Source of the DNA: Cryptomeria japonica
Lineage: Eukaryota; Streptophyta; Pinopsida; Cupressales; Cupressaceae
DNA: 64,000 nt
Direction: 5' to 3'
NCBI RefSeq assembly: GCF_030272615.1
Contig: NC_081414.1
Span: forward strand, 809,823,069 to 809,887,068
Made by a program: the position numbers and the translations under genes. Position 1 is the first letter of the stretch, and the number at the start of each line of letters is the position of its first letter. The notes beneath the pieces were generated by a model that made no database searches, was not told the origin of the DNA, and saw nothing but the letters and a program-made list of their open reading frames with translations. Positions 21,045 through 33,811 of the stretch are shown here, piece after piece.

Positions 21045-21280
21045 TATGTGTAAAACTTGTGAAGGTGTATGTTGTTGATAGGATCCTCCAAAGGTTCTCC
21101 ATATGGAGTTGAAAGCTGATATGCACCAGATCCATAGGTTGTTGTAATGATGTAAGGACCAAGCCAATTTGGTTCAAATTTTCCCTTCTTTTCTCTATCT
21201 TGCTGATTTTTAGGATTTTCTTTGAGAACTAAGTCACCCACCTCAAATGTGCGAGGCTTGACCTTATGATTATAGTTGCA
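21045..21280 (-). pseudogene. Integrase C-terminal remnant of element B
   Basis: The minus frame reads KPRTFEVGDLVLKENP, then KFEPNWLGPYIITT and GEPLEDPINNIHL, ending FYT and a stop. This is the characteristic C-terminal end of Ty3-type integrases in plant Tat-like elements. The catalytic core (HHCC, DDE) and all of reverse transcriptase and RNase H are missing upstream. Confidence 0.8.
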
Positions 21281-21688
21281 TCAGTCCTTGACTGAATGAT
21301 GTGTAGCTCGAGTGACTGACTTCCTTGATAAAGGAGCTAAGATAGAATAACTAATGTGTGCACTATGTTTTCCCATATGCATGTCACCTAAAGAAATTTG
21401 GGCATCCCTGATAACAAAGTCCCACAAGGAATCTCCTTTAAAGGTCCATGTTGTATCACCAGAAGGGAAAGGATGTGTGTAACAAGTGGATGAGTGATGA
21501 AAGCTTATGATTGTGAAAAGAAGTGAAAGTAGGATAGCATGATGGAGACTTAGGATCAACAAGTATGCCTTTTGACTTGAAATTGTAGAACTTTTGCCCC
21601 CAGTTATTTTAATATTAGGGGAGATCATCTCTTGCTCTTTTTCTTTCATATTATTTTTATCTTTGACCTTGATTTGTTCAGAGTCCAA
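21281..21688 (-). CDS. Small hydrophobic ORF between protease and integrase remnant
   Basis: The minus frame has 135 codons from the ATG at 21688. After a charged Lys/Glu-rich N-terminus comes a strongly hydrophobic stretch (about residues 44-66, AYLLILSLHHAILLSLLF), then a Cys/Trp-containing region. It occupies the place where polymerase should be and runs almost directly into the integrase remnant. It could be a chance frame across a deletion junction or a membrane-type insert. No family was recognised. Confidence 0.35.
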   Translation of the reverse strand: MDSEQIKVKDKNNMKEKEQEMISPNIKITGGKSSTISSQKAYLLILSLHHAILLSLLFTIISFHHSSTCYTHPFPSGDTTWTFKGDSLWDFVIRDAQISLGDMHMGKHSAHISYSILAPLSRKSVTRATHHSVKD

Positions 21689-22199
21689 TAGCTTTTGATT
21701 TTGATTTGGACTAAATGACTTTTCTTTATTTTTGACTTTTAAATTTTTCTTTTCAAAGCTTGATTTTTGATCCTTGATTAGTAAGGTCTTTTGTGATTCT
21801 TATTGATCCAAGTCTAGAAGTGGAGTGGAAATGGAATGAGTGGATGAAATGGTAAAGCTATGTGAGTTCTCAAGAGGGTTGGCGATACACTCAATAGATT
21901 CTTCGCTGGAACCTCTCTAAGGACTAATGATATCAGGAGTTGCTTGCACCACTAGAGGAGATTTGCATTTAGACTTAGTAGCCACAACACTAGGTGGTTC
22001 ACCCCCAATTCCTTGAAAATTGCTTACAGATTGTTCCCGTCAACTGAATACCTTAGGGGATAGTGGGAGTTGATCAACATGAAAGATATACTCACCACAT
22101 CCCAGGTCTTTAATATTGAACTTTTCTTTGAGCTCTTCTTGTTTGGATGTAGAAGCTTTCAAGGATTTAGGATCAACATATGCTGATGAAGGAATAGCT

Positions 22200-23331
22200 T
22201 CTTGATTGACTGGGATTGTTATTTCTGATCTAGGTCACAGATTGTTGCAATATATGAATGGATTTGGATCAAATTTGACGGTCACTTCAACTCCATTGTG
22301 TGGAAACTTGATACATCGATGATATGTAGATCGGACTTCGCTCATCTCATGAATCCATGGATGTCCTAGCAATATGTTGTATGTGAGATCTAGATCAAGG
22401 ACTTGACAAACCACATCTTTAGTAACTCACCCAGCTCTGAGAGGTAAGGTGATTGTGCCCTTGGATGAATGCTCTTCATCATCATATGCTTTGATGGTAA
22501 TTTTGTTTGTAGAATTCATAGCTTTATCTGAATATCCCAATTGTTTAATAGTGCTCAAAGTACAAATGTTTAGACCTGCTCCTCCATCTATCAGGACTCA
22601 TTTTATTCGATGTTTGTGTATGAAGGATTCAATGTGTAATGGTGCATTATGTGGCTGACTTACGGAGGCATCGTCAGCTTTTGTGAATTTAAGGGAGTAT
22701 GGAATGGAAAGGTATCGCACCATGGCTTAAAACTGGTCCACGTTCAGATCAGTAGGGACATAAGTGTCTCTCAAGATTAGTCAAGAATAGCTTTATGTGT
22801 GGGGGATATGCGTAAGAGCTCAAGGATTGAGATAAGTGTGGGTGTCTTCCCCAACTGTTCTACAAGGTCATACTCAGGCTTAGTTGATAAGGAAGAAGTA
22901 TTTTTAGCTGGAGCACCTTGCAAAGTGAATTTTCCTCGACGAGTTGTAACATTACATTCAGAGGTAAGTTCGGAAGAAGATCCAATGCCTTTTAGGACAA
23001 TCTTGGGTCTTTGGGTAGAATTCTCTGATGTTTTTGTCCTTGATGATAATGGTAGAGACATAATTGTCCATCAAAATGTGATTGATAGTTGAATCATAGT
23101 TATAAAATGCTCCAGGGTATAGTTGGTTTGGTCATATGTGGCTTTAGCTTTTCCCTTGTCATGTTTTGGGAATGGTTCCTTAAACATCTCATGTTCTTGA
23201 TTGGATGAGTGTCCTTCAATCTCAATGTCACCTCTATCAATAAGGTCTTGTATGATGTTCTTCAGTCGATGACAATTTCCTATCTTATGACCTTTGCTTT
23301 TATGAAATTCACAATACTCATCGTCATTCCA
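22200..23331 (-). pseudogene. Element B zinc knuckle and protease segment
   Basis: Directly after a TAA at 23332-23334 the gag frame continues with a knuckle YCEFHKSKGHKIGNC (about 23320-23270) and a linker. A retropepsin-like domain follows with VLIDGGAGLNIC (about 22600-22560), where DGGA replaces DTGA, and the later conserved YNILLGHPWIHEM (about 22390-22350). Several single stops interrupt it (about 22603 and 22432). DGGAG variants are common in plant Ty3 relatives. Processing of Gag would be its role. Confidence 0.75.
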
Positions 23332-25164
23332 CTAATTTGGTTTAACCTTTGGCTCATATGGAGGTAGATCTGGAATTGTAATTATTTTGTTTGCCACTAG
23401 CTTCTTGAAAACTAATTCTAGTGGTTCTCCCAATGGAGCGTACTTCCTTCGTGATTTGGAAGTCATTTGAGTATTCACTTGATTGTTTGTAGAGATTGAT
23501 CTGGAAAAAATGATTTTGGGTCGCACTGTATTGGCATCCACAACACCATCATTGACTATGTTCTTGTTTTTATTCCAAAATCTTGGCTTATCTTTTCCTT
23601 TAAAGTCATCTTTGTTTTCTTTGAATATCTTAATTACTCCTTGCTCAATTAGGACATTTTCTGTCGCTAAGCCTTTTTCAATGACGTCCTTGAAGGTGGA
23701 CAAACAAGCTTTTCTCAAGTCATAACCAATGTCTTTGTTAACATTTCGGGTGAATATTGCTACCATTTGTTTTTGTGGGATTTCACAAGAGCATCTGCTG
23801 GCTAGATTCCTCCATCTTTGTAAAAATGATGAAAAAGATTCTCCATCCCTTTGCTTGGTGTTGCACAACGTAGTGACTGATATGTCTGTCTCAATGTTGT
23901 ATGAGAAGTGTTGAATAAAATCCTTTGCTAAGTCACCCCATGACTTAATTCCAGGTGGGAGTTGGGAGAACCATTCCATAGCTGGATCATCTAAGCTCTG
24001 TGGGAATAATCTCATCAAATATGTCTCTTTTACTGCTACCTCAATGCAAGCTATGAAAAATTGTCTTATATGTGCCTTAGGATCTCCTTTGCCTCTATAC
24101 TTATCAAACTTAGGCATCACAAAGTGTGTAGGAAATGGAGGCATTGGAATTATTTTGTCAAATGGATAGGGACATATGCCTCTCATTGTGTAAGTTAGCT
24201 TTGGTGTATTTATGTCCTCCATTTTCTTTTGTAAGTCCTTGATTTTCTGTTCCAAATTGTTCTTAGTTGGAGACCGACTTCTTGGACCATACCCAGTGCC
24301 TGAACCACCAGGTGGAGGAGGAGCATGTTGCATATATGGATGATATTGATCATATACATGTTCATATGGAGGAGGTCTATAGTGATATTGTGTATATGGA
24401 CCACTTGGTATAGAGTCATGTTGAGGAATGTAATATCTGCTTTGTCCATGTATACCATACTCTATAGGAATGTCATGAGTTTGTTCTAGTGTGTTGCCCC
24501 CAAATTTGACACGAGGTTTCCTTGTGTCCAAATTTTGAGCATGCCTTTGAATATCCAATTGCTTTGGTGGTTGATCCTTAGCATTGGTATGTGATTGAGT
24601 ATATTTTTCTACATAAGACTTCCATAATGGTTTGTGAAGGTGAGTATCATATGCTTAACCATGTGTATGCGAGACCTCTAGTTTTTGAAACAAAGATGAT
24701 GGTGATTTAGGCACCATATCTGGTCCTCTATTACATCCACTATTAGGCCTCCTTTGATCCATGTTGAGGTGAGGTTGTTGCAAAGGTCGAGTTTCCATTA
24801 TTTGAGACATGTCAAAATTATGAGGAATCTTGGCTACACTTTGTGCCATCACTTGTAAGAAATATTATCTATCTCTCCTCATTATTTCCTCAACCAATCT
24901 ATTGAAATGGGGATACATAATGGAGTCTTCCACTTTTGTTGAATGTACGGAAACGTTATCTGTATTGTCATTGTGTGTATCATTGTTGTTTGTAGTGTCC
25001 ATGTTCTCAACATTTGGAATGTTTCTATAGGCATCCATGTCAGGTAATATAGTATTATCAGAATTGAAAAAGACATCATTGTCATATTCATAGACACTCA
25101 TGTTTGTGGACTCTTGAGCCTCTTTAGTTTCTCTCTTAGATTTTTGGGAACGGGTTTCAACCAT
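23332..25164 (-). pseudogene. Element B Gag
   Basis: One minus frame begins at the ATG at 25164 (MVETRSQKSK) and passes in-frame stops at about 24865 and 24655. It has its longest open part at 24558-23332 (408 codons). The retrotransposon gag domain is clear: FDKYRGKGDPKAHIRQF, MEWFSQLPPG, FSSFLQRWRNLASRC and the region to about 23650. The ATG at 24558 is internal, not the true N-terminus. Stops are single-base changes, so the copy was probably coding-competent when inserted. The frame continues into the knuckle and protease at 23331-22200. Confidence 0.85.
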
Positions 25165-27313
25165 GAACTAGGTATTGACCAAGATGTGTGAGACTAGATG
25201 AAAATGGAAAGAGTATGGAAGACCAAGAGTTGAATGGAATGTAAATGAATCTGAAGTTTACTTGCAATGTCCAAAATGTAAGATCAAGTATGTATGTAGT
25301 AGAGTAGGTGTGGCTTCCAAAGAGATGATAGTTTCTCTTGACTCTAAGTAAGACCAAATGAGACCCAAAGGTGAGAGATCTTGATGTGGGACCACTTAGC
25401 CAAATATTGTAGTATGTAGTGTGTTGACAAAGTATGATGAGGACAAGCAAGTGACCTTTTGACTCAAATTTAGACAAAGTTGAAAGTAAGGCAAGGTGTA
25501 AAGCAATGATGGATTTTGTGAGACCCAAAGACAGGTTGAATTCTAGATGAAAACCTAAAGAGATACCTAGGAAGTTCATTAAGTCTGAAATTGACTGTTC
25601 TTGTTTGCTGGACTATAAAAGTTTTCTAATTTTGAACACAGACATGCCTGTATACTTCACAGATGTGCTTAAATGATACATACGCTATTCTGTCAGACAC
25701 AGACACATTTCTGAGATGTTGTAAATGCAAAGTTGCTCAGAAGACACAGACGCATTTTCTGCCCTTCACAGACGTGGTTATATGACATAAACACGGTTTG
25801 TTCAGACACAGATGCATTTCTCAAGATTTCGTGCAATTTTTCCAATGTGTGAAGTTGTTTGTTGTGATCAAATCTGGATGTTTGACTATTTTTCGTGACA
25901 AGAGGATATAGTGTTGATGAAGACTCAATGTTTGCAAGTGTTTAGACTCAAAATGACTCAAATAAAAGTGTGTTGTTTGATGTAAAATTGTTTTGCATAC
26001 ACTTGAAGACACAAAAGACACAATGTTTTGATGTTTGATTGTTTAAAATAGGTTAAACACAATTCTTATGGTTGGCTAGGACAATAGTTGTTGATCCCAC
26101 ATGGGGTTTCCCCTGAGGCTATGCTATTCAGAGTGGATACTTAGATGCTTGACCCCACTGGCTCCACCCTCGGCACTCACTTCTCGGAGCAGCCAAGCAT
26201 TAGTCCCCACAAAAACTCCCCGCGATGAACTTTGTATCTCTACTAAGAACTGTATGTGTGTGGGTCGCTCCAAAGGTCCAACCTCCTGACCCAACAACTA
26301 GAAGGATTTTGGCTTCTAAAACAAAAAGGTGCTAGTAAGGGCATCCACTCATGTGGCCATGCATGCGGCACTTTCAGCTCTATAAATACAGATGTCTCCC
26401 AGTTGCTTGTTTATGGGGAGACATAGTGTCGGTATGAACTAATCAGCACACATTATCCATAGTTTTCAACATGAATATAGTTGTTTATAGTGGTTTCGAA
26501 GAGGTGGGTTTTCCTTACTACCACTTGGGTCATTCTCTCCTCACTAGTAGTCCTAATGACCACACGGGGAGACATGCCCTCTAGAGATTAAACAAAAAGA
26601 GCCTATTGCCCAAGACACAAAAGACACTAGTTCAGTTTTAGGGCACCAATTGAAGTATTTGCTAGTCTATGGAAACAAGGCACACAATAAAGATCAAAAA
26701 CCCTTGCCAAGGTCCTGCAACAAAGATCTATTAGTAGTTTGGATTGTTTCAAATGATCACCCCTTCCTACAAACACACAAGTTAGGTAAATTTTAAATCC
26801 AAAAGACTTTGTGGAATAGGGGCCTTCAACAAAATGATTTTTCTTTCAAGACAAGCTGCACCAATTTCATTAGGTAGATCTAAAGATGTTAGCTCAAAAT
26901 AAACTAGATCTGAAATCGAATGACGAAAAACCAAATCAAAGAAACCAAAATGTAACCACCGCACATAGACACAGTTATCAGAAACACAAATGCTAAATAA
27001 ATTCGTAGACAGGGTTAAATCTGACACAAACATGGTTCTCGCACGCATATGCGGTTCCTGAACACAGACACGCCTGAAGACTTCATAGATGCAACTAGGG
27101 AACACAGACGCATCTCCTGGAATTTGCAAAAATTTAAAATACTGTCAAAGGTGCAGATGCGATTCTGGATGTCACAGACGCGACAGAAAATCAAAAACAC
27201 GAACCGAAAGTATGTAGATGTGAAAATATCAAAATGTTGTCAGAAATGTTAGATCTACAACTTAAAAAACACAAAATCTACAATAAAAGATGTTAAATGC
27301 AAAAGGGACAAGA
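25165..27313 (-). other. Element B leader
   Basis: 2.1 kb lies between the primer site and gag. It contains two clusters of a degenerate CAGACGCATTT-type repeat (25620-25830 and 27010-27190). No convincing ORF was seen; frames of 60-140 codons lack recognisable features. Confidence 0.6.
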
Positions 27314-27331
27314 GTCCCACTAGGCGTACCA
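27314..27331 (-). promoter_or_regulatory. Primer binding site of element B, tRNA not identified
   Basis: TGGTACGCCTAGTGGGAC on the minus strand starts three bases after the LTR, the normal position and TGG start of a primer site. I could not match it to a tRNA from memory. Confidence 0.6.
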
Positions 27332-27334
27332 AAA

Positions 27335-28122
27335 TGTTTACGGTAAAAAGTGGATAAACAACAATATTGAAAGACTAAATGAATTCAACCATAAAACCCT
27401 AGCCTAACAACAACAAAAATCCACCATAACATATGAAGATTACCTAAGACAAAGCAAATCAAATGAAATCACAAAGATTATACCATCACATGTCCAATAG
27501 GGTTTTGATCTCCATTCTTCCTATCTCCATTGATCTTGCTTGATATATTTGCTCTCAGATTTTATGTGTGCACAAAAGCTCAACAAAGAACGAAAATGTG
27601 GTTGCAAGTAGGATCGCATATGAAAGTTCAAAGGTGTAGTATAGTCAAGTAATCATCGGGTAGTCAGGGTTTGATAATGAAGGAAGCATCTCCTTATATA
27701 GAAGACACTTTAAGAAATGGAGGGATAAGATTGAGAGGTGTAAAAGATAAATGGTCGGCTATGATTAAAGGGTAGGTAGAGGAAATAAGCAAATAATGAG
27801 AGGGTAGGTAGTGTAGGAATAAAGAGATGAATGACATGTGTCATAAGTAGAAAAGGTTAATGAATTAATTAAATAAATAAATATTTAATTAATTAATAGA
27901 AGAAGTGGGATCAATTAAATAAATAAGATATTTATTTAATTAAAGAAAAGGGATAATTTAAATAAATAAAGGTATTTATTTAAATGAGAAATAAGGCTAG
28001 AAGAGGATAAATGAATTAATTAAATAAAGAAAGATTTATTCAATTAATAGAAGAATTAGGCTCAAGTAATTAAATAAATAAAATATTTATTTAATTAGAC
28101 TAGACAATTTTAGGTGTCTACA
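27335..28122 (-). repeat. 5' LTR of element B
   Basis: 788 bp from TGTTTACGG to GTGTCTACA on the plus strand, the same length as the copy at 15305-16092. The target duplication GATCC follows at 28123. Confidence 0.92.
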
Positions 28123-28263
28123 GATCCAATCCTAAAAGGACTAAATTCCGCTCAGGTTAATTCTTCCCTTGTTAGATTTGAAATTGAATTGTAACTAGGG
28201 TTGACTCACAATGCTAGATCTAGGACAAAAAATCAGAAATAGACATAAAACAATAGTAATAGA

Positions 28264-29126
28264 TGCTAGCCAATTGTCATTGTTGTCATTAATGTCATGA
28301 ATGCATTTTCTGGTCTGACATGTATGTATGTGATTTAGTTCATAAGTTTTCTTCAAGTATGCAATGATTCTTTATTTACTTCATACAACTTTGTGGTTCG
28401 ACATTTACTCTTACGAGATGATGTTTTGAGTCTGGTCCCATCCAGAAGCAATGGGAGAAAATTCTTCAAGATGTTTTTATATCTGGTCCTATTCAGATAT
28501 GCTAGTAGTGTGCTCTTAAGATGTTTCATAATTCAAGTTGGAATCAAACACCACATGGAGATATTTTGGTTGCTATAGTGTATGGATAGTTTGGTCTCAC
28601 CCCTTTTAATTGAGATGACTTGTCAGTCAAATAAATATGGATATATATTTCCATCAATGTTGCATGTTAGAAGCATGGTTGTTGAGAAACAACTATTTGT
28701 GTATCATGTGTACATGCAAAATTTTTTGTGGATGTAAATATTTTTGTGTGGATTAAGTACAGTGCATGTATGAGATAATTTGTGTACTTCAAAGGAACGG
28801 TAACCTATGCATATGTGAGACATAACTCTAATAGTTCAAATCTTGTATACTCAAAATGATCCAACTGTGAGCCTTTATTTATTCGGGTAGTGAGCCACTC
28901 CTTGTACTACATAACTAGTTACATATTGCATCATTCTTGAGAGAATACTCTCTCTGTGGTTTTTCCCATATTGGGTTTTCTACATACAAATACAGTGTTA
29001 TGTATTTTGTTTTATTTTCATTTGTTGCAATTAAACTATGTTATGTGATTGGTTAGTTAGATGTTTTAATAGTTTTAAGGGAATACTGATTCACCCCTCC
29101 CCTCTAAGTATTTCAGATATTCAATA
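28264..29126 (+). repeat. 5' LTR of element D
   Basis: It starts TGCTAGCC, aligned without gaps to TGTTGGCC of the 3' copy, and ends TTCAATA, two bases before the primer site. It shares the CATGAATGCATTTT and ACAACTTTGTGGTT segments with the 3' LTR. Confidence 0.8.
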
Positions 29127-29128
29127 AT

Positions 29129-29146
29129 TGGTATCATAGCCAAGTC
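29129..29146 (+). promoter_or_regulatory. Primer binding site of element D, initiator tRNA-Met
   Basis: TGGTATCATAGCCAAGTC resembles the complement of plant initiator tRNA-Met with a few changes. Confidence 0.75.
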
Positions 29147-29148
29147 CT

Positions 29149-30180
29149 TTGGAAGCGTTTAACCACTCGAAGGAGATCAGAAAAGTTGAACTTATGAATT
29201 TTAGCGAAGATCGAAGAAATGTTCTTGAGGATCTAGAGGTGGTAGAAATTAAAAATAAAGATCTAAAAGAAAATGTCAAGCTAGGTGATGAATGCATTGA
29301 GAAACTGAGAGAGCAAATACAAAAGTTTAAAATAAGGCATAAAGAAGTCAATGAGGAGCTCAAGCAAGAAAACAACACTATTGAAGATCTAAAAGTAAAA
29401 GATGAAGACAATGAGAAGACCAAAGAAAACTTAAATAAAATGATTAAATGCAAGACAAAAGAGTGTTAGAAGCTAAAACAAGAAGTGACAAATTTGAAGG
29501 TAGATGTAGAGAAAGAAAATAAACAAGAGAGTAAAATTGAATCCAGTAAGTATGACAAAGTAAGAGATACAAAGGAAGTTCTTGAAACGAAGAAGGAAGA
29601 AAAGAATTAATCTGATGGATGTTCACAATATAAAGTTAACCACAAAGAAGATTCACCCTCAGTAGAAACAACAACTACCAAGGAAGAAAAAGGCGTGTCT
29701 TCAGTCAAGTAGCTGGTAAGTAAGAAAAACACCTCCTTTAATGGTTCGTTATATATACAATAGAGTAGGACATAAGGTAGTAGAGTGTAGAAGTAGCATA
29801 AATCAAACTTCTAACACATTCTCTAGTAGAATTTTTACATGCAATAAATATGGTCATAAAGCTATTCAATGTAGAAATCCGGTTATGAACAAGGATAGAT
29901 ATAATTACTTTAGAGGAATATGTTATACATGCAATATTTTTGGACAAAAAGCTAACCAATGCAGGTGAAGATAAAATTCGGTGAACATCAGGTGCTACAA
30001 CTGCAACAAATCTAGACATATGGCAAGATTGTTTAGAAGAAATGAGATTCAAAATCCAATGAAACTAGCAAAGAAGATTGATGTGGAGGATGTAAAAGAT
30101 TAAATGAATAATATCTAGAGAAAGAAAGAGATAATAGATACATTGGCACCTAGCTCTAATGCAGGCACCTCATCTAGAAA
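29149..30180 (+). pseudogene. Element D ORF1: coiled coil and zinc knuckles
   Basis: The open part 29149-29469 is a highly charged coiled coil, continued beyond a TAG. After a frame change, 29741-30060 contains four knuckle motifs: RYIYNRVGHKVVEC (first Cys lost), FTCNKYGHKAIQC, CYTCNIFGQKANQC (His lost) and CYNCNKSRHMARLF (last Cys lost). The order matches element C ORF1. This is a dead copy of a Gag-like RNA-binding protein. Confidence 0.7.
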
Positions 30181-30479
30181 CTAAAAAGTCTATGGGTTTG
30201 GCCCAAAGGGAGTAATATTAGAGCATATCCCTATCCCTTGCCAAACTAGTATGAGGTTGTAATACTGATAGGGAAGAGTATGAAGAAGTTTGGTCATCAA
30301 AGTCATAAATCATTAGAGGATCTAGCACAATATTGTGAATCTCAAAAAGTGGAATACAACTCATGCACATTTAATGCGAAGCATTCCATGAAGTAATACA
30401 AGGATAGTACTTTGAAAAATTTCACTTCACCTCGAATTAAAGAAGTGATTAAGTGTACTGAAGGCAGTCAAGGCCATAA

Positions 30480-33350
30480 AAGTGTTTAGGGTTTCTCTAA
30501 CAAGTTTGATCAGGGTTAATAGTTTGCTGAATCAGATATCATGGAGAATCCTACCATAGTTGATGTATCATCCAACCCTCAACCTGTATTCCTAAAGATG
30601 CGATACAAATCAATAGAAACTGATCCAATGGATATTTTTGAAACATACCCACTGGGGTTGTTTTAGTTGAGGATGTTTGGTCATATGTTCATGTCAAGCT
30701 GGAATAATTCAGCCATAATGGAAAGATGCTATATTTTTGGACCAAGAAAATGATTAGCGAGCATGGTTAGGTAAGGCTTGAATTTTCAAACCTAGCTGAG
30801 AAGAATTTGGACAAATGAAACATGTTATGACAGAAAGTGGGTTGAGTTATCCGTGAACATGTTTCATGATGAATTTATTTTGCTAGATCAAACTCATCTT
30901 ATAACCAAGGACGTAATGAAATATATAACTAGCTAAAGTAATTCCGAAGAGATTCCTAGTCCGAAATCTACCAAGAGCAAGGTTGTTATGGATTTAATCG
31001 GTGCGACATTTGACAAGTGCTCTTTGGCAATTGATAATATCAGGAATTTGATGGTTAAGTATTTTTCGATGATGGTCGGAAATAAGATTTATTTCAAAAA
31101 TAGGGAAACCTCCATTTCATCTATGACATTTCACATGGCGTATGAATGGAAGAGATAAACAAGGATTTCAACCTCTGTGAAATCTTGTGTCAATAATTAT
31201 TAGAGAATTTTGTCTAATGCCGAAAGAAACACTCTTTGAAATTTATAACCCTAGCCTTGTGTATTCTATTCTATTTCTTGCAAGAGTTACATGATCAAGG
31301 TAGGGTTTTGTGGTCTCTGAATACTCTGGTAGCCTATCAGATTGTAGATAAGCTATGAGGGTTCATCAATGACAAGGGAAGAGATGAAGCATTTGTATCC
31401 TTCTTCACCATCTTTTAGATGAATATGCAGAGTAGAGATACGATCCTGAAGGAGATTGTTGTTAAGCATAAGAATGATATTATATTTTTACTCACAACTG
31501 ACAAATACTACATGGAGGCAGTTGTGCCGAGGAAAGTTTGGGTCCCTTAGTTCGGCTATGAAACCACCCTTGAGATGCTTAAAGGTGCAACCAAAGTTCT
31601 ATTGGAGAGTCCAGTTGATGAGTCTCAAGAATGTTTTGAGACTGTAGATGAAAAGTCTTTGCAGGTTCATATGGAGCACTCCAAGAAGGATTGTGAAAAG
31701 AATGTGAATAAAGTAATTTAAGAATCCATGGATAAGGCCAAACTAACTGAGGATGATATCTCTGAAATTAAAAATTCCAGAAGGCTTGCAGGTGCATCCA
31801 GAGCATGTAAATTTTCTCAGAAGGAGCTTCCCTCATCAAGTTCTCTGAAGAAGAAATTAAAAGCTAAAAGGAAGACCATAATCCTTGAATCTGAAGAAGA
31901 GGAGGATGTAAAACAATACCATATGCATGTCTGAAAATATGAAGGAAAGAAAGTCAAGAAGCCTCTTGATGTAGAAAGTCTATGTGAATCCCTTGCCCAA
32001 GGTACAAAACCAAAAAAGGTAGGTAGTCTTTATTTTGAGGCCATTATTGAGGATCAAAATAATATTATTAAAACTTTTCTACTTTACTATGTCAAGTATG
32101 ATGCTATGATTGATCAATTTATAAATATTATTCCAAAATAATTGTATGATGAGTTGATTAGGATCAGACAAATTTCTAGGGAAGAGGAACAATCCGTTAA
32201 GGATAAAGTCTTTTAGTTAGTTGGTTCTTCTCTCTTTCATGATAATAAGACTACTCTTATTAAAGCATGCAAAACTGAATTGAGAACCAAAAGGACTCTA
32301 GGTAGTCTCATGCTAGGAGAAGACAATGCCAAAGAAAACTTAAGAATAAGATTATGGAAACTATAATGATAGTTCCTAAGAACCGTAGTATATTCCCTCT
32401 TGTTGATTCTAGTGCTTCTACCGGTATGCCTAAGAACGCGTCAGTCAATCCTGGTAACACCCCTATTGGTAATATTGATGATAACACATTTGATCATTCA
32501 TCTACTATGGATATTGTAGGAACCTTTGAGGTTCCTCTAGTTAATTCAGAGTTTGATAAAGGTAAATAAACTGATAGATCTACTGATAAGAGTGAAAATG
32601 ATCAAGTATTTGATGAATCCATAAAGAATGAACCTGGGATCAAGGCTCAATCAATTGATAAGGCATATGATTCAAAAAAGGAATCTATTGTGCACATATT
32701 TAGGTCAGTGATTGTGGTTGGTACCAATTCTGGTACTATTGAAGATACTTGAAAGAAACTATTTTATACTCTAATTATTCTACCTATCTGCTCATCCATG
32801 CAATCAGTCAATTTCTCCAATGTTGATCCATTTCAAAAGCTTGACATTGGAGAAGTATTTCTTTCGTCTGCAGGGTAGGATTTCTAGAAAAAAGGATAAG
32901 ATTATTGAGGATCTATTGGTAGCACTCCATGCTGCAATGGTTGAGTGTTAGGTAGATCCGGACACTCCCAATGTAGAGAAATACAAAATTCTAATCACCT
33001 CATTGAGAAATCACACTGAGAAATTGAAAGAGAACTATGAAAAAGATAGAGTAGAAGATAGAGAAAATCTCTTGCATGAATTCCAAGATAAGTGTGACTT
33101 TACACATCACAGGCTTGCACAACTTATTTCTCAAGGTTAGTCTTATTTTGAAAAAGGTGACATACTCTTTTCCTGCAGTCTTCAATGGCCAGATGCTACC
33201 AAAAACATCAAAGGAAAAATGAATATTATTAAAGATAACAAGCACATGCAAATTATAAATTGTCTAAGGACTTATCTGGCTCTGAAAGATCCAAGATTGA
33301 GGAACTCCATGAGAAGTATTATGAATTATAGTAACAAAGGGTAACATTAT
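30480..33350 (+). pseudogene. Element D ORF2: broken copy of the unknown family gene
   Basis: Fragments on the plus strand match element C ORF2. The clearest is KVVMDLIGATFDKCSL followed by KYFSMMVGNKIYFKN (about 30985-31100), against KGVMDLTGATSDNISL and KYVSMVFGYRVTHAN in C. Further charged and helical segments run on to about 33350 with many stops and shifts. No enzyme motif was found. Confidence 0.6.
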
Positions 33351-33674
33351 TCTTTCTTTAGGAAAATTGAGAGATTTGTTCAATGTGAGCATTTCTATCA
33401 TGAACAAATCCCTCTCCTGAGCCACTCAATTCATATACTCTGTTCTCGACTCCATTCTAGAGGCAGAGTAGTTACACACATCCATGTTGGTACAAATTGA
33501 GTTCCTTTCAAAGCCCATTTCTCAATGGGATAAGCACAAGGATGTCGAGATCAGAGATGGTCAGAATCTTAAGGAGTCCCCTGGATGACAACGATTGTCC
33601 TCTTTAGGGGGAGTTTCAATTTTATTTATGCACTGCTTCTAACCTTTCTTTTTTGACCCTTTGTCATTATTGTC

Positions 33675-33811
33675 AAAGGGGGAGTAGTGTTAGGTGTTGC
33701 TAATCTTTATGTTATTTCATGTAAACTCTCAAATAGTTGGTATTTTGGTTATTATTCTAGAAAACTTATAACGTATAATTTAATATTTCCATCAATAACA
33801 AAGGGGGAGAT
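33675..33811 (+). other. Two polypurine tracts of element D
   Basis: AAAGGGGGAG occurs at 33675-33684 and again at 33800-33811 just before the 3' LTR. Spacing and left flank (TTTGTCATTATTGTC) parallel element C. Confidence 0.65.

Larger units (their letters stand above)
15300..28127 (-). mobile_element. Ty3-type LTR retrotransposon B, complete, RT lost, with antisense gene
   Basis: Element 15305-28122 (12.8 kb) is flanked by the duplication GATCC at 15300-15304 and 28123-28127. Both LTRs are 788 bp. On the minus strand the order is: 5' LTR (28122-27335), primer site, 2.1-kb leader, gag, protease, a short hydrophobic ORF, an integrase C-terminal remnant, an A-rich tract, then a 5-kb 3' region. 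That region carries a plus-strand plant-mobile-domain pseudogene and tandem repeats. Polypurine tract and 3' LTR follow. Large 3' regions with tandem repeats and antisense ORFs are known in the Tat lineage (for example maize Grande1). Reverse transcriptase and RNase H are absent, so the copy was mobilised in trans or lost them after insertion. Confidence 0.92.

Noticed and set aside
23332-24558. Treating the 408-codon frame as a complete gag gene
   Set aside because: The same frame continues upstream to 25164 and downstream into the zinc knuckle and protease, separated only by single stops.
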